From positions 1 to 40,473 of the forward strand of contig JAVBLK010000013.1 of the NCBI GenBank assembly GCA_031553565.1: DNA of 40,473 nucleotides, read 5' to 3'. This document shows positions 6,614 to 14,117 of the stretch, one piece after another (within the stretch, counting starts at the first letter, position 1; each line of letters begins with the position of its first letter). Under the pieces are notes generated by a model. That model searched no databases. It had not been told where the DNA came from and was given only the letters and a program-made list of their open reading frames with translations. The translations under genes and the position numbers were made by a program. Source of the stretch: JAVBLK01 sp031553565 (GTDB taxonomy: Bacteria; Bacillota; Clostridia; Christensenellales; DUVY01).

Positions 6614-6663
6614 ATTATCCCCTCCTTTCTATTTACGGGCACCGCCCGTTTTCTATTGTTTTT

Positions 6664-6692
6664 ATTATATCATACGTTAATACCGTTTACAA
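6664..6692 (-). promoter_or_regulatory. Promoter of the hypothetical gene at 6071-6613
   Basis: Minus strand TTGTAA (6692-6687), 17-bp spacer, TATAAT (6669-6664). The leader contains a small hairpin ACGGGC/GCCCGT (6649-6635) before the ribosome-binding site. Confidence 0.75.
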
Positions 6693-6793
6693 TACCCAGT
6701 TTCGGCATTTACCTGTTGCGGTTTACCGCCGGGCGGAGACGGCGGGATGCAGAGGCGCTTCCGCCGCCTCCGCGCCCTTGGCAGGAAAACGCT

Positions 6794-7876
6794 TTATACC
6801 GGCAGCGTGACCGACCCGAAGCCTGTGACCCCGCTGGTTTGGAGTGTGGTGCACACCGACTCGATACTGGTGCTGCCGCCCGTTACAGTGACCTTCATCA
6901 CGAGCCCGTATGTGCCGTGGTACCAGAATGTGAACGTCGAGCCGCCCGATGTGCCTGTGAATTTCCTGCAATTGATCGAGCTGCCCAAAACCGCAAGGTT
7001 TTCGCTGCCCGCGCTTATCCGGCCGAACGCCGGATCCGCTTCCACATACATGTCCATAGTGGTCAAAAAGTCGGACGTTGCCGAGAACGCGGACTTATTT
7101 GTTCCCGCGGTCCAGCTTCCGGTAGTTCCCGACAATGTGGGGCGCGTATATACCTTGTAACTGTCAGCGGCCAAATAATCAAAATAGTATTCCACATAAT
7201 TTTCGGCGGTGTACATCAGAGTGTTATAATAATCGTCGCCGACGCGTATCAGCGTAACGTTGTGGGACAGGGTTGTAGCGCCCGTCGTAGTATAACTCCA
7301 GGCGGCCTTGAAATTCCCGGACGGCAGATTAACGTCAGCCAGCATCTTCTTGTCAGAGGGCGCGACATATGCCTTTTGCAATTCAAAGAAAACCTGTATC
7401 CTGTTCGCTGGGTAGTATGTGCCGTCATCCTTGTCGTACTTTTCCGGGAAGAATTCCGCATAGGCATAGAAAAGGTCCTGTCCGACGTAATAATAGCCCA
7501 GGAACTTGTTTCCCGTCAGCAGAGAAGTTTTCGCGGCGGCGTTACCGTTTATGTCCTTGCCCGCCACAGCGTACAAGGTGTCGGCGATCGCCGTCAGCTT
7601 GTCCGCGGATCCGCCCTTATAGAAGGTGTATACGAATTTGTCGGACGCTCTTGCCAGTACGCCGTACATTGTAAGCCCTGCAGGCAGGACTGGCTCTCCC
7701 GTGCGGCCTACCGCCGTCCATTCCGCGGCGGTAACGCTTGTTCTGCTGAACACGTATTCCTTGTCCTCGTCCCCGTCTCCGTCGCCGCCGCCCGAAAACA
7801 GGTCGCAGCCTGTAAATGACATGAGCGCGAAAAGCAGCGCCAGCATTATTGCGGCCGCCTTCATTTTTGATTTCAT
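6794..7876 (-). CDS. Putative secreted lipoprotein of unknown function
   Basis: A 360-residue lipoprotein. From ATG 7876 the N-terminus is MKSKMKAAAIMLALLFALMS followed by FTGC, a signal peptide with a lipobox-like F-T-G-Cys. After the Cys comes a flexible acidic/Gly linker (SGGGDGDGDEDKE). The mature part is rich in Tyr, Thr and aromatic beta-strand-like segments (YYYVGQDLFYAYAEF, YNTLMYTAENYVEYYFDYL), with no domain I can name. The open frame extends ten codons further upstream to 7906, but CGGAGG sits 8 bp before the 7876 ATG, which decides the start. It stands alone between two differently controlled genes. It could be a ligand-binding or surface-stress lipoprotein; that is a guess. Confidence 0.8.
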   Translation of the reverse strand: MKSKMKAAAIMLALLFALMSFTGCDLFSGGGDGDGDEDKEYVFSRTSVTAAEWTAVGRTGEPVLPAGLTMYGVLARASDKFVYTFYKGGSADKLTAIADTLYAVAGKDINGNAAAKTSLLTGNKFLGYYYVGQDLFYAYAEFFPEKYDKDDGTYYPANRIQVFFELQKAYVAPSDKKMLADVNLPSGNFKAAWSYTTTGATTLSHNVTLIRVGDDYYNTLMYTAENYVEYYFDYLAADSYKVYTRPTLSGTTGSWTAGTNKSAFSATSDFLTTMDMYVEADPAFGRISAGSENLAVLGSSINCRKFTGTSGGSTFTFWYHGTYGLVMKVTVTGGSTSIESVCTTLQTSGVTGFGSVTLPV

Positions 7877-7951
7877 CTGGTTTTCCTCCGAAATTTTTAT
7901 CGGCAAAGGCTGTCGCAGCCCGCGCGAAAAAAAATATCCTTCGCCGTTATG

Positions 7952-7979
7952 ATTATAACAAGCGCAGGAGGAGTATTAA
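7952..7979 (-). promoter_or_regulatory. Possible promoter of the lipoprotein gene
   Basis: Minus strand TTAATA (7979-7974), 16-bp spacer, TATAAT (7957-7952). The -10 is perfect but the -35 is weak. Between here and the thioesterase promoter (about 7980-8146) I see no gene. The stretch holds small hairpins (ATCCC/GGGAT near 7980-7998, CCGCG/CGCGG near 8023-8037) and otherwise nothing I recognise. Confidence 0.45.
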
Positions 7980-8146
7980 CATCCCAAGAACTGGGGATTT
8001 GCTGGTGAAGTGCGCTCTTTGGGCCGCGCGTTCGCGGAACAAAAGTGGCTTCGCCGCATTGTCAGGCCGCTGCTTTTGAGCTTCTCTCCTGCGATTTTTC
8101 CTATGATATAAAAAAACGGAGAAAATACGCAGTTTGCGCTGCGCCC

Positions 8147-8175
8147 TTGACAACTGCCGGTATTTGATGTAAAGT
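8147..8175 (+). promoter_or_regulatory. Promoter abutting the thioesterase start codon
   Basis: TTGACA (8147-8152), 17-bp spacer, TAAAGT (8170-8175). The -10 ends six bases before ATG 8182, so the start of transcription falls at or next to the A of ATG and the mRNA would be leaderless. Confidence 0.65.
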
Positions 8176-8181
8176 CAAGCT

Positions 8182-8664
8182 ATGGATAGTACTGAAACAA
8201 AAAAACCCTCCGACTCGTTGATCACAATGACGGAGCTGGTATTGCCTAACGACACTAACATGCTGGGAAACCTTTTGGGAGGGCGCCTGCTGCATTGGAT
8301 CGATATTGCCGGCGCGCTTTCGGCGATGCGGCACAGCAGCGGCGTGGTCACGACCGCCTCGATAGACTCGGTCAACTTCCTCCACCCCGTAAAAATGGGC
8401 GAGATAGTGACCCTGACCGCCTCGGTGATCTGGACTGGCCGCACCTCGATGACCGTACTTGTATGCGTCACCGGAGAAAACGCGTCGGACCGCAACGTCC
8501 GCGCCACCAACGAGGCAAAGCTTACTTTTGTCGCCCTGGACAGCGAAGGCAAGCCGCGCCCCGTCCCCGCCCTGATCCCCGGCACCCCAAAAGAGCAGGA
8601 ACTCTTTAATTCGGCACAAAAGAAATACGAAAAAAGAAAGCTGAAGGAAACAATGAATAAATGA
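8182..8664 (+). CDS. Hotdog-fold acyl-CoA thioesterase
   Basis: A 160-residue cytoplasmic acyl-CoA hydrolase of the YciA/BFIT-like hotdog group. Signature segments are LVLPNDTNMLGNLLGGRLLH (residues 19-38), WIDIAGALSAMRHS, VTTASIDSVNFLHPVKMGEI and WTGRTSMTVLVCV. The Asn/Asp-containing N-terminal helix and the VxFLxP strand are typical of the family. ATG 8182 has no Shine-Dalgarno, and a promoter lies immediately in front of it. The last six residues (K-E-T-M-N-K) and the TGA stop are encoded by the left end of a MITE-like element, so the native C-terminus was probably altered. It is one of only three plus-strand genes here, divergent from the lipoprotein gene. Its physiological substrate is unknown; a link to acyl-CoA made by the ligase/VOR operon is speculation. 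Confidence 0.88.
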   Translation: MDSTETKKPSDSLITMTELVLPNDTNMLGNLLGGRLLHWIDIAGALSAMRHSSGVVTTASIDSVNFLHPVKMGEIVTLTASVIWTGRTSMTVLVCVTGENASDRNVRATNEAKLTFVALDSEGKPRPVPALIPGTPKEQELFNSAQKKYEKRKLKETMNK

Positions 8665-8742
8665 GGTTAATTTAGAGCAAGACGTTTTCAGGCGAAAAAG
8701 ACGCCGCTACTAAATTGTGCCGAATTATTCAGTGGTTCCTTA
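8643..8742. mobile_element. MITE-like element (copy c), about 100 bp
   Basis: Left end AAGGAAACAATGAATAA (8644-8660) and right end TTATTCAGTGGTTCCTT (8724-8740) form inverted repeats with two mismatches. In reverse orientation the interior shares GCGGCGTCTTTTTCG and CTTGCTCTAAATT blocks with the long copies at 15362 and 21919, so it is an internally deleted member. It contains the stop codon of the thioesterase gene. Confidence 0.75.
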
Positions 8743-8780
8743 GCAGGGCAAAATAGTACGCGCTCTGCATTAGATACGTA

Positions 8781-10916
8781 TCATCGCTTCCTTAAATACT
8801 TCTTAAGCTTGCCGATAACGTCGATAAGCTCAAGCGGCTTGCCGGTATGGTCGTCCATGCCGGCGGCAAGGCACTTCTCGATATCCTCTTTGAACACGTT
8901 GGCGGTCATCGCAATTATCGGGATATGCCCGCCGGCTGTCTTTTCATACGCACGGATAATGCGTGCGGCTTCCATCCCGTCCATTTCCGGCATATGCACA
9001 TCCATAAAAATAAGATCGTATTTTCCCGGGGCGGCGGTAAACATCCCGACTGCCAGCGCGCCGTTTTCGGCTGTGTCTATCTCTATCTCCGTACCGTCCA
9101 AAAGCGCGATCAATATCTCGCGGTTGATTTCAACGTCCTCGGCAAGCAGGATCCTCTTTCCTGTAAACACCGGCATATCGTCCTGCCGCGCAGCGCCGTC
9201 CTGCCCGCAGCCGTCCTGTACCGGCACGGGCAATAATGCCCCCGTGCCCACCGGCACGGTAAAGCTGAATGTCGAGCCTTTCCCGGGCTCGGATAAAAGC
9301 CCGATCTCGCCGCCCATGGTTTCCACGATTTTCTTGCTTATGGCAAGGCCCAGTCCGGTGCCGCCGTACTTTCTGGAAATACTGCCGTCAGCCTGCTCAA
9401 AGGATCTGAAAAGGTGCGCCTGCTGCTCCGGCGATATCCCGATGCCTGTGTCGACGACCTCGAACCTGAGCATACAGCCGCCCTCTCCGCTGCCGGCAGT
9501 TTTTGCGATCCGCAAAATTATCTTGCCGCCCTCGGGCGTAAACTTGGTCGCATTCGACAAAAGATTGGTGACGACTTGGGCAAGCCGCTGCTTGTCCGCA
9601 ATGATCGAATATGGGATGCCCTCGCCCCTGTCTATTTCAAATATCTGCTTCTTTTCGGAAATTTTGAACGCGGTCACGGTCTCGGCCTGGCTTATCATCT
9701 CATCCAGCGCAAATTCGGTCGGGCTTAATTCCAGCTTGCCCGCCTCAATTTTGGACATATCCAATACGTCGTTTATGACCCCTAAAAGGTGCTTTGACGC
9801 ATCGTCTATTTTCCCTAAGCAATATTCCATTTTTTTGGGGTCGCTTGACCTGCGCGCGATCTCGGTCATACCGATTATCGCGTTCATAGGCGTGCGCATC
9901 TCGTGGCTCATGCGCGCCAAAAAGGTGCTTTTACTCAGCGATTCCTCGTCGGAGCGCATTTTCTGCACGCGCGTCCTTACCAAAAGAACGCTCAGCGCGG
10001 CCGCAAGCGCGATCCCCAGGCTGCTGATCAGCCATGCAAGGTCCCTGATAGGCTTTTGATAACTGGCTGCCGGTGTGATTATGCCGATATACCAGCCGTT
10101 GAACAGCGTCCTGAAAAAAGCAATGCTGGCGGTCCCGTCCGAGTCCTTAAACTGCTCCGCCGAGATCTTTTCCCCGCCGCGCAGCATTCCGGCCAGCCGC
10201 GCATAATCCCCGCCCGCATCCGTCATCGTCTTACCTATCAGATCCTCTTCGCGGTGCGTGACAAAATTCAGGCTGTCGCTTACAAATACGCCGTAGCCGT
10301 TGTTGGCTATTTTTTGGTCGCGTATATGGCTGGTAACCTGCGATAAATTCAAATCGATGGACAAAACCCCGCAAGAGCCGCCTGCAATGTCGTTTATCTG
10401 TTTGGAAAAGCTGATGCAGATATTCCCCGTGTCGGCGTCAACATAGGGTTCGGAGAAAAACAGCGCGCCCGCACTTTGCTGCGCGCCGATATACCACGGC
10501 CGCTGCGTCGCGTCGTATGTCGCGGGCGGCATCCAGTCGGATCCGTCCCGGAATTCGCCGCGGATATAGCCGTATATCTTCATAAATTCAGGCAGCGGCG
10601 ACTTTTCGTCGATATAATTATCCTGTACGCTGCGCAGATAATCGTGGATCTCGGCGTTATTACTGCCGTCAACGATCATTTTTTCCGATTGGCGCACTAC
10701 GTCGGAAAAAAGCAGCCCTGCCGCGTTAAGGTTGCCGTTGACCGCCGTTTCCATGGTATCCATGGTCTGGTCGCCGATCGAATATATTTGTTCGGATACT
10801 GTGTTGCTGACATAAAAATAGCTTACAAGCGCCATGGTAGCGAACGCGGCGGTGACAAACAGCACCTGCAGATAATTAGCGCGCAATATTTTCAGCTTTT
10901 TTGCGTTTTTTTCCAT
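8781..10916 (-). CDS. Membrane hybrid histidine kinase with amino-acid-type dCache sensor
   Basis: A 711-residue hybrid kinase. TM1 is at about 15-36, an extracytoplasmic dCache_1 domain spans about 40-290, and TM2 about 293-314. HisKA has phospho-acceptor His338 (MSHEMRTPMN), then HATPase (NLLSNATKFTPEGG, DTGIGI, GGTGLGLAIS) and a C-terminal receiver with Asp639 (YDLIFMDVHMPEMDG). The sensor keeps Tyr134, Arg139, Trp141, Tyr142, Tyr158, Asp160 and Asp188, the pattern of the dCache_1AA amino-acid-binding motif. It therefore probably detects an extracellular amino acid. ATG 10916 has GGGAG 4 bp upstream. No DNA-binding partner lies nearby, so output through phosphotransfer elsewhere is likely. 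proC is the upstream neighbour, with an independent promoter. The C-terminal codons resemble a repeat end, but this may be chance. Confidence 0.92.
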   Translation of the reverse strand: MEKNAKKLKILRANYLQVLFVTAAFATMALVSYFYVSNTVSEQIYSIGDQTMDTMETAVNGNLNAAGLLFSDVVRQSEKMIVDGSNNAEIHDYLRSVQDNYIDEKSPLPEFMKIYGYIRGEFRDGSDWMPPATYDATQRPWYIGAQQSAGALFFSEPYVDADTGNICISFSKQINDIAGGSCGVLSIDLNLSQVTSHIRDQKIANNGYGVFVSDSLNFVTHREEDLIGKTMTDAGGDYARLAGMLRGGEKISAEQFKDSDGTASIAFFRTLFNGWYIGIITPAASYQKPIRDLAWLISSLGIALAAALSVLLVRTRVQKMRSDEESLSKSTFLARMSHEMRTPMNAIIGMTEIARRSSDPKKMEYCLGKIDDASKHLLGVINDVLDMSKIEAGKLELSPTEFALDEMISQAETVTAFKISEKKQIFEIDRGEGIPYSIIADKQRLAQVVTNLLSNATKFTPEGGKIILRIAKTAGSGEGGCMLRFEVVDTGIGISPEQQAHLFRSFEQADGSISRKYGGTGLGLAISKKIVETMGGEIGLLSEPGKGSTFSFTVPVGTGALLPVPVQDGCGQDGAARQDDMPVFTGKRILLAEDVEINREILIALLDGTEIEIDTAENGALAVGMFTAAPGKYDLIFMDVHMPEMDGMEAARIIRAYEKTAGGHIPIIAMTANVFKEDIEKCLAAGMDDHTGKPLELIDVIGKLKKYLRKR

Positions 10917-10997
10917 CTTCTCCCGCGTTTAACTTTATCGTCGATCAACGCTTGCTTTGGGCAAGCCGGCGCACCGCTTTTTACTATATGTAGGTAT

Positions 10998-11026
10998 AAT
11001 ATCCCAAATTTCGCGGAAATAGTCAA
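10998..11026 (-). promoter_or_regulatory. Promoter of the dCache hybrid kinase gene
   Basis: Minus strand TTGACT (11026-11021), 17-bp spacer, GATATT (11003-10998); a TATTAT at 11001-10996 is an alternative -10 with 19-bp spacing. The spacer holds the near-palindrome ATTTCCGCGAAAT, a possible operator. Confidence 0.6.
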
Positions 11027-11104
11027 GGGAATACCCGATAAACACAGATTTTTTAGGAAGAAAGCCTCAATTTTTAAAAAAGCCCTTAGATAACGGCCGG
11101 AAAA

Positions 11105-11920
11105 TCAGAACTTAAAAGTCTGGGAAAGGTTCTTGGACTTGCGCCACGCCGCGTCTACTGCCTTGTCAATAATCCGCGAAAACTCGCTGTCCTCGAATAC
11201 GTTGACCGCCTCGATAGTGGTGCCGCCCTTGCTGCATACCGCCGCCACCATTGCGTCGATCTTCTCCGTACCCGTAAGGACCATCTTCGCCGCGCCGTAG
11301 GCCGTCTGCGCCGCGAACAGCCGCGCCTGCGCCTCAGTCATCCCCCGCGCCATGCCGGCCTCCATTAATGCCTCTATGAACAGATAGACGTACGCGCTGC
11401 CGCTGCCGCTGACCGCCGTCACCACGTCGAATTCCTTTTCGGCGACCTCTGCGGTGCGCCCTGTCGCGGATAGAAGCTGTATGACGTCAGCTTTTTCATC
11501 CTCGTCAAGGTTGTCAAAGCATACGCCCGTCATTCCCTCGCCCACCTTGGCCGCAAGGTTTGGCATACAGCGCGCAAATTTTTTGACCTTGTGCAAGGCG
11601 GTCTTGATAGCTATCAGCGGCACACCCGCCATGATCGACACTATGATCTTGGTATTGTCAAGGTAAGGGCTGATCTTATACAGAACCTCGCCCGCGCTCT
11701 GCGGCTTGACCGAAATAAAAATAATATCGGCGAACTCGGCGACCATAGCGTTGTCTAGGGTCGTCTTGATCCCGTCGAAAGTAATGCCCTCGAACGCCTG
11801 CCGGCTGATATCGCTGACCATTATCTGCAAATCGTCCAGCTCCCTGGATAAAACAAAGTTGGATATCATCGCCTTGGCCATATTGCCGCAGCCGATAAAG
11901 CCTATTCTGGTTTTCTGCAT
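11105..11920 (-). CDS. proC: Pyrroline-5-carboxylate reductase
   Basis: A 271-residue cytoplasmic enzyme catalysing the last step of proline synthesis, NAD(P)H-dependent reduction of 1-pyrroline-5-carboxylate. The N-terminal Rossmann motif is IGFIGCGNMAKAM (residues 6-18). IFISVKPQ (about 69-76), IVSIMAGVPL and FARCMPNLAAKVGEGMTG (about 114-131) follow. The C-terminal oligomerisation/active-site part has VSGSGSAYVYLFIEAL and VCSKGGTTIEAV, the ProC signature. Length is normal. ATG 11920 has GGGAG 7 bp upstream. It has its own consensus promoter at 11968-11996 and appears monocistronic. Confidence 0.96.
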   Translation of the reverse strand: MQKTRIGFIGCGNMAKAMISNFVLSRELDDLQIMVSDISRQAFEGITFDGIKTTLDNAMVAEFADIIFISVKPQSAGEVLYKISPYLDNTKIIVSIMAGVPLIAIKTALHKVKKFARCMPNLAAKVGEGMTGVCFDNLDEDEKADVIQLLSATGRTAEVAEKEFDVVTAVSGSGSAYVYLFIEALMEAGMARGMTEAQARLFAAQTAYGAAKMVLTGTEKIDAMVAAVCSKGGTTIEAVNVFEDSEFSRIIDKAVDAAWRKSKNLSQTFKF

Positions 11921-11967
11921 ATAGATCTCCCTGACGATATAGCTATAAACTTATTTTGTATGTATAT

Positions 11968-11996
11968 ATTATACAACGCCCTGTAATATTAGTCAA
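11968..11996 (-). promoter_or_regulatory. Promoter of proC
   Basis: Minus strand TTGACT (11996-11991), 17-bp spacer, perfect TATAAT (11973-11968), about 48 bp before the proC start. Confidence 0.85.
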
Positions 11997-12088
11997 TAAG
12001 CCCCCGACGCCGGACGGCACGCACCCGTCAACCGCGTTTATACCATTTATCCGGTTCTCGCTCGAAAATCCGCCCCTTCAAAATCTCG

Positions 12089-12111
12089 CTCATTTAATCA
12101 GTGTTTACCCA
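12089..12111. repeat. Solitary MITE-like end (copy d) next to the tRNA terminator
   Basis: TCATTTAATCAGTGTTTACC matches the right end of the repeat family. No left partner was found nearby. It lies 6 bp beyond the T-run of the tRNA-Trp terminator. Confidence 0.6.
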
Positions 12112-12116
12112 GGACG

Positions 12117-12155
12117 AAAAAAAATCTCTAAACCGCAAAGCAGTTTAGAGATTTT
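12117..12155 (-). terminator. Intrinsic terminator of tRNA-Trp
   Basis: Minus-strand arms AATCTCTAAAC (12153-12143) and GTTTAGAGATT (12133-12123), followed by eight T (12124-12117). The stem begins immediately after the encoded CCA. Confidence 0.92.
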
Positions 12156-12229
12156 GGCAGGGGAGACGCGATTCGAACACGCAACCAATGGTTTTGGAGA
12201 CCACTACTCTACCGTTGAGCCACTCCCCT
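12155..12229 (-). tRNA. tRNA-Trp (anticodon CCA)
   Basis: Full cloverleaf on the minus strand. Acceptor AGGGGAG pairs with CTCCCCT, D-arm GCTC/GAGT, anticodon stem GTGGT/ACCAT with loop CTCCAAA (anticodon CCA), T-arm GCGTG/CGCGT with loop TTCGAAT. The discriminator is G73, as expected for tRNA-Trp, and CCA is encoded (12157-12155). Promoter and terminator flank it directly, so it is a single-gene unit. Confidence 0.97.
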
Positions 12230-12243
12230 TTAACGGCCATCTC

Positions 12244-12272
12244 ATTTTATCAAAACGCGCGCGCAATGTCAA
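12244..12272 (-). promoter_or_regulatory. Promoter of tRNA-Trp
   Basis: Minus strand TTGACA (12272-12267), 17-bp spacer, TAAAAT (12249-12244), about 15 bp before the mature 5' end. Confidence 0.88.
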
Positions 12273-12277
12273 ACGGG

Positions 12278-12314
12278 AAACGGCAGTATCCGCCTGAAAA
12301 CGGCAGTATCCGCC
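12278..12314. repeat. Short tandem repeat, 20-bp period, two copies
   Basis: AAACGGCAGTATCCGCC occurs at 12278-12294 and again at 12298-12314, giving a 20-bp period. It lies between the 3' end of the PAS hybrid kinase gene and the tRNA-Trp promoter. Confidence 0.8.
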
Positions 12315-12332
12315 GCGACCGCCGGTCATGCT

Positions 12333-14054
12333 TTAAGCCTCGGCTTTTGGTTTCAGATACCGCGACAGTACGCTTTCAACCTGCTCCATTTCCATGGGCT
12401 TGCCGATATGGCCGTTCATGCCTGCCTCAATGCATTTTTCGATATCCTCTTTGAATACGTTCGCGGTCATGGCGATTATCGGCACGGCGGCGGCGTCGGG
12501 CGTTTTCAGCGCGCGGATCATCCTGGTCGCTTCGTTGCCGTCGATTCCGGGCATCTGCATATCCATAAGTATCAGGTCATAACGCTTGGGGCGCGCGGCA
12601 AACATTTCAAAAGCCTCTCTCCCGCTCCTTGCCAGATCCACGGCGACGTTAAAAGGTTCCAAAAATGCCGCGGCGATCTCCAAATTTATATCCACGTCGT
12701 CTACGATCAGCACAGTGCACCCGGAATAATCGCCCTCGGGCTCCGTTTGCGCCGTCTGCCCCGGCGCCGCGGCTTTCACCTCTTTCGGGACGCCCAGGCT
12801 GGCGGTAAAGTAAAAACACGAGCCCTTCCCCGCCTCGGATTCTATCCATATCTCCCCGTCCATCATTTCCAGTATCCGTTTCGAGATCGCAAGTCCCAAA
12901 CCGCTGCCGCCGTATTTCCGCGCCGTCCCGGCCTCGGCCTGTTGAAAGATACTGAATAATTTGCCCTGCTGCTCCAAAGTGATCCCTATGCCGTTATCCT
13001 TTACACACATTTGCAGGACGCACCCGCCGCCGCTTAAACTCTTGAGCCCGGCAAATAGTTGTATGCTGCCGTTTTCGGGCGTAAACTTTGTCGCATTGGA
13101 CAACAGGTTGGTGATCACCTGGGCAAGCCGCTGGTCGTCCCCGAACAAAATGTCCGGGACAGCGGGATCTACGGTTACCGAAAAGCACTGGCGCTTATCC
13201 TGCATTTTCACGGTAACGACGTTCTTCACGCGGTCGATCATTTTCCTGAAATCAAATATTACCGGCGACAATTCCATTTTGCCGGATTCGATTTTGGATA
13301 TGTCCAGTATATCGTTGATAACGCCAAGCAAATGCGCCGAAGCGTTTTCAATCTTTTCAAAGGCGTAATCCTTGCGCTCCGGGCTGGTTTCTTTCTTGCC
13401 GATAGCGGTCATGCCTATGATCGCGTTCATAGGCGTACGGATCTCGTGGCTCATATTGGACAGAAACGCGCTCTTTGCGCGGCTTGCGGCAAGAGCCTCT
13501 TCCCGCGAACGCATAAGGTCCGTCACGTCATGGAACATCAGCATCAGCCCGTTACTGTTTTGCCCCTCGTCGCTCATCGGGACCAGCATGCCGACAAACT
13601 CCTCCTCCGCTCCCCCGGTGAAATTGAAGGCCGCTTCAAAAGAAACCGGCGAGTTGGTCCGGATCGAGTTTTCGCTTTGAGCCAGCAGCCTTTCAAGCGA
13701 CGCCGCGTCTAAAAAAGGCGCAAGGACCTCGGTCAGCGTATGCCCCAGGATATCCGCCGCGCCGCTAGATTTTGTTTTAGCGATAAAATAATCCGTGCAG
13801 AACTCCACGCGTCCCGTCTGGCTGAGGAACAGAATGATACTGGGAGAATTGGCAAGCAACAGCGCCAGGTACTTTTCGCGTTCCCGCTGGATGAAAGTAC
13901 TGGCTTTTTGCTGGTTCAAAACTGTGGTATATGCGATCTTTTCCTGCGAAATTGCATTTTTCAAATGAGAGATCTCGCGGTTCAATTTACGCATCTCGCG
14001 CTCGTATTGAGCCAGCTTCTCTCTTAATTCAATTTCCTCTTCCGTCGTTTCTAT
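12333..14054 (-). CDS. Soluble PAS hybrid histidine kinase, probable AUA start
   Basis: A 573-residue cytoplasmic hybrid kinase. An N-terminal coiled coil of Glu/Arg/Lys-rich heptads (about 1-60) is followed by a PAS-like domain (about 60-180), HisKA with His203 (MSHEIRTPMN), HATPase (NLLSNATKFTPENG, DNGIGI, GGSGLGLAIS) and a receiver with Asp498 (YDLILMDMQMPGIDG). No membrane segment is seen. The first in-frame ATG is at 13994 but has no Shine-Dalgarno and would cut the coiled coil. The frame stays open to a TAG at 14073-14071. The only codon with a well-placed ribosome site (GGAAGG, 14067-14062, 7-nt spacing) is ATA at 14054-14052. The FIST gene ends 63 bp upstream, so the two probably form one signalling operon. 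Confidence 0.85.
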   Translation of the reverse strand: METTEEEIELREKLAQYEREMRKLNREISHLKNAISQEKIAYTTVLNQQKASTFIQREREKYLALLLANSPSIILFLSQTGRVEFCTDYFIAKTKSSGAADILGHTLTEVLAPFLDAASLERLLAQSENSIRTNSPVSFEAAFNFTGGAEEEFVGMLVPMSDEGQNSNGLMLMFHDVTDLMRSREEALAASRAKSAFLSNMSHEIRTPMNAIIGMTAIGKKETSPERKDYAFEKIENASAHLLGVINDILDISKIESGKMELSPVIFDFRKMIDRVKNVVTVKMQDKRQCFSVTVDPAVPDILFGDDQRLAQVITNLLSNATKFTPENGSIQLFAGLKSLSGGGCVLQMCVKDNGIGITLEQQGKLFSIFQQAEAGTARKYGGSGLGLAISKRILEMMDGEIWIESEAGKGSCFYFTASLGVPKEVKAAAPGQTAQTEPEGDYSGCTVLIVDDVDINLEIAAAFLEPFNVAVDLARSGREAFEMFAARPKRYDLILMDMQMPGIDGNEATRMIRALKTPDAAAVPIIAMTANVFKEDIEKCIEAGMNGHIGKPMEMEQVESVLSRYLKPKAEA

Positions 14055-14117
14055 ACTATTACCTTCCTAATTCCGTATTCCTCTTTTCCCCGCCGGGTAC
14101 ATAAGAAAAAGGCGGCA

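Noticed and set aside
6389..7819. 476-codon plus-strand open frame
   Set aside because: It is antisense to the hypothetical and lipoprotein genes, with low-complexity Arg/Ala-rich composition and no ribosome site.
7953..8153. Small 66-codon minus-strand frame
   Set aside because: No ribosome-binding site, and it overlaps the lipoprotein and thioesterase promoter regions; treated as non-coding.
8101..8619. Minus-strand open frame opposite the thioesterase
   Set aside because: The plus strand carries a clear hotdog thioesterase with a promoter; the antisense frame has no family features.
8772..8795. Repeat-like bases at the 3' end of the dCache kinase gene (TTAAGGAAGCGATGA on the minus strand)
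   Set aside because: About 13 of 15 bases match the repeat end, but the residues fit a normal receiver C-terminus and no second arm is seen; chance is possible.
11038..11104. Terminator after proC
   Set aside because: T-rich stretches occur, but no proper stem precedes them on the minus strand.
13992..13994. ATG 13994 as the PAS kinase start
   Set aside because: No Shine-Dalgarno and it truncates a continuous coiled coil; kept only as an alternative to ATA 14054.
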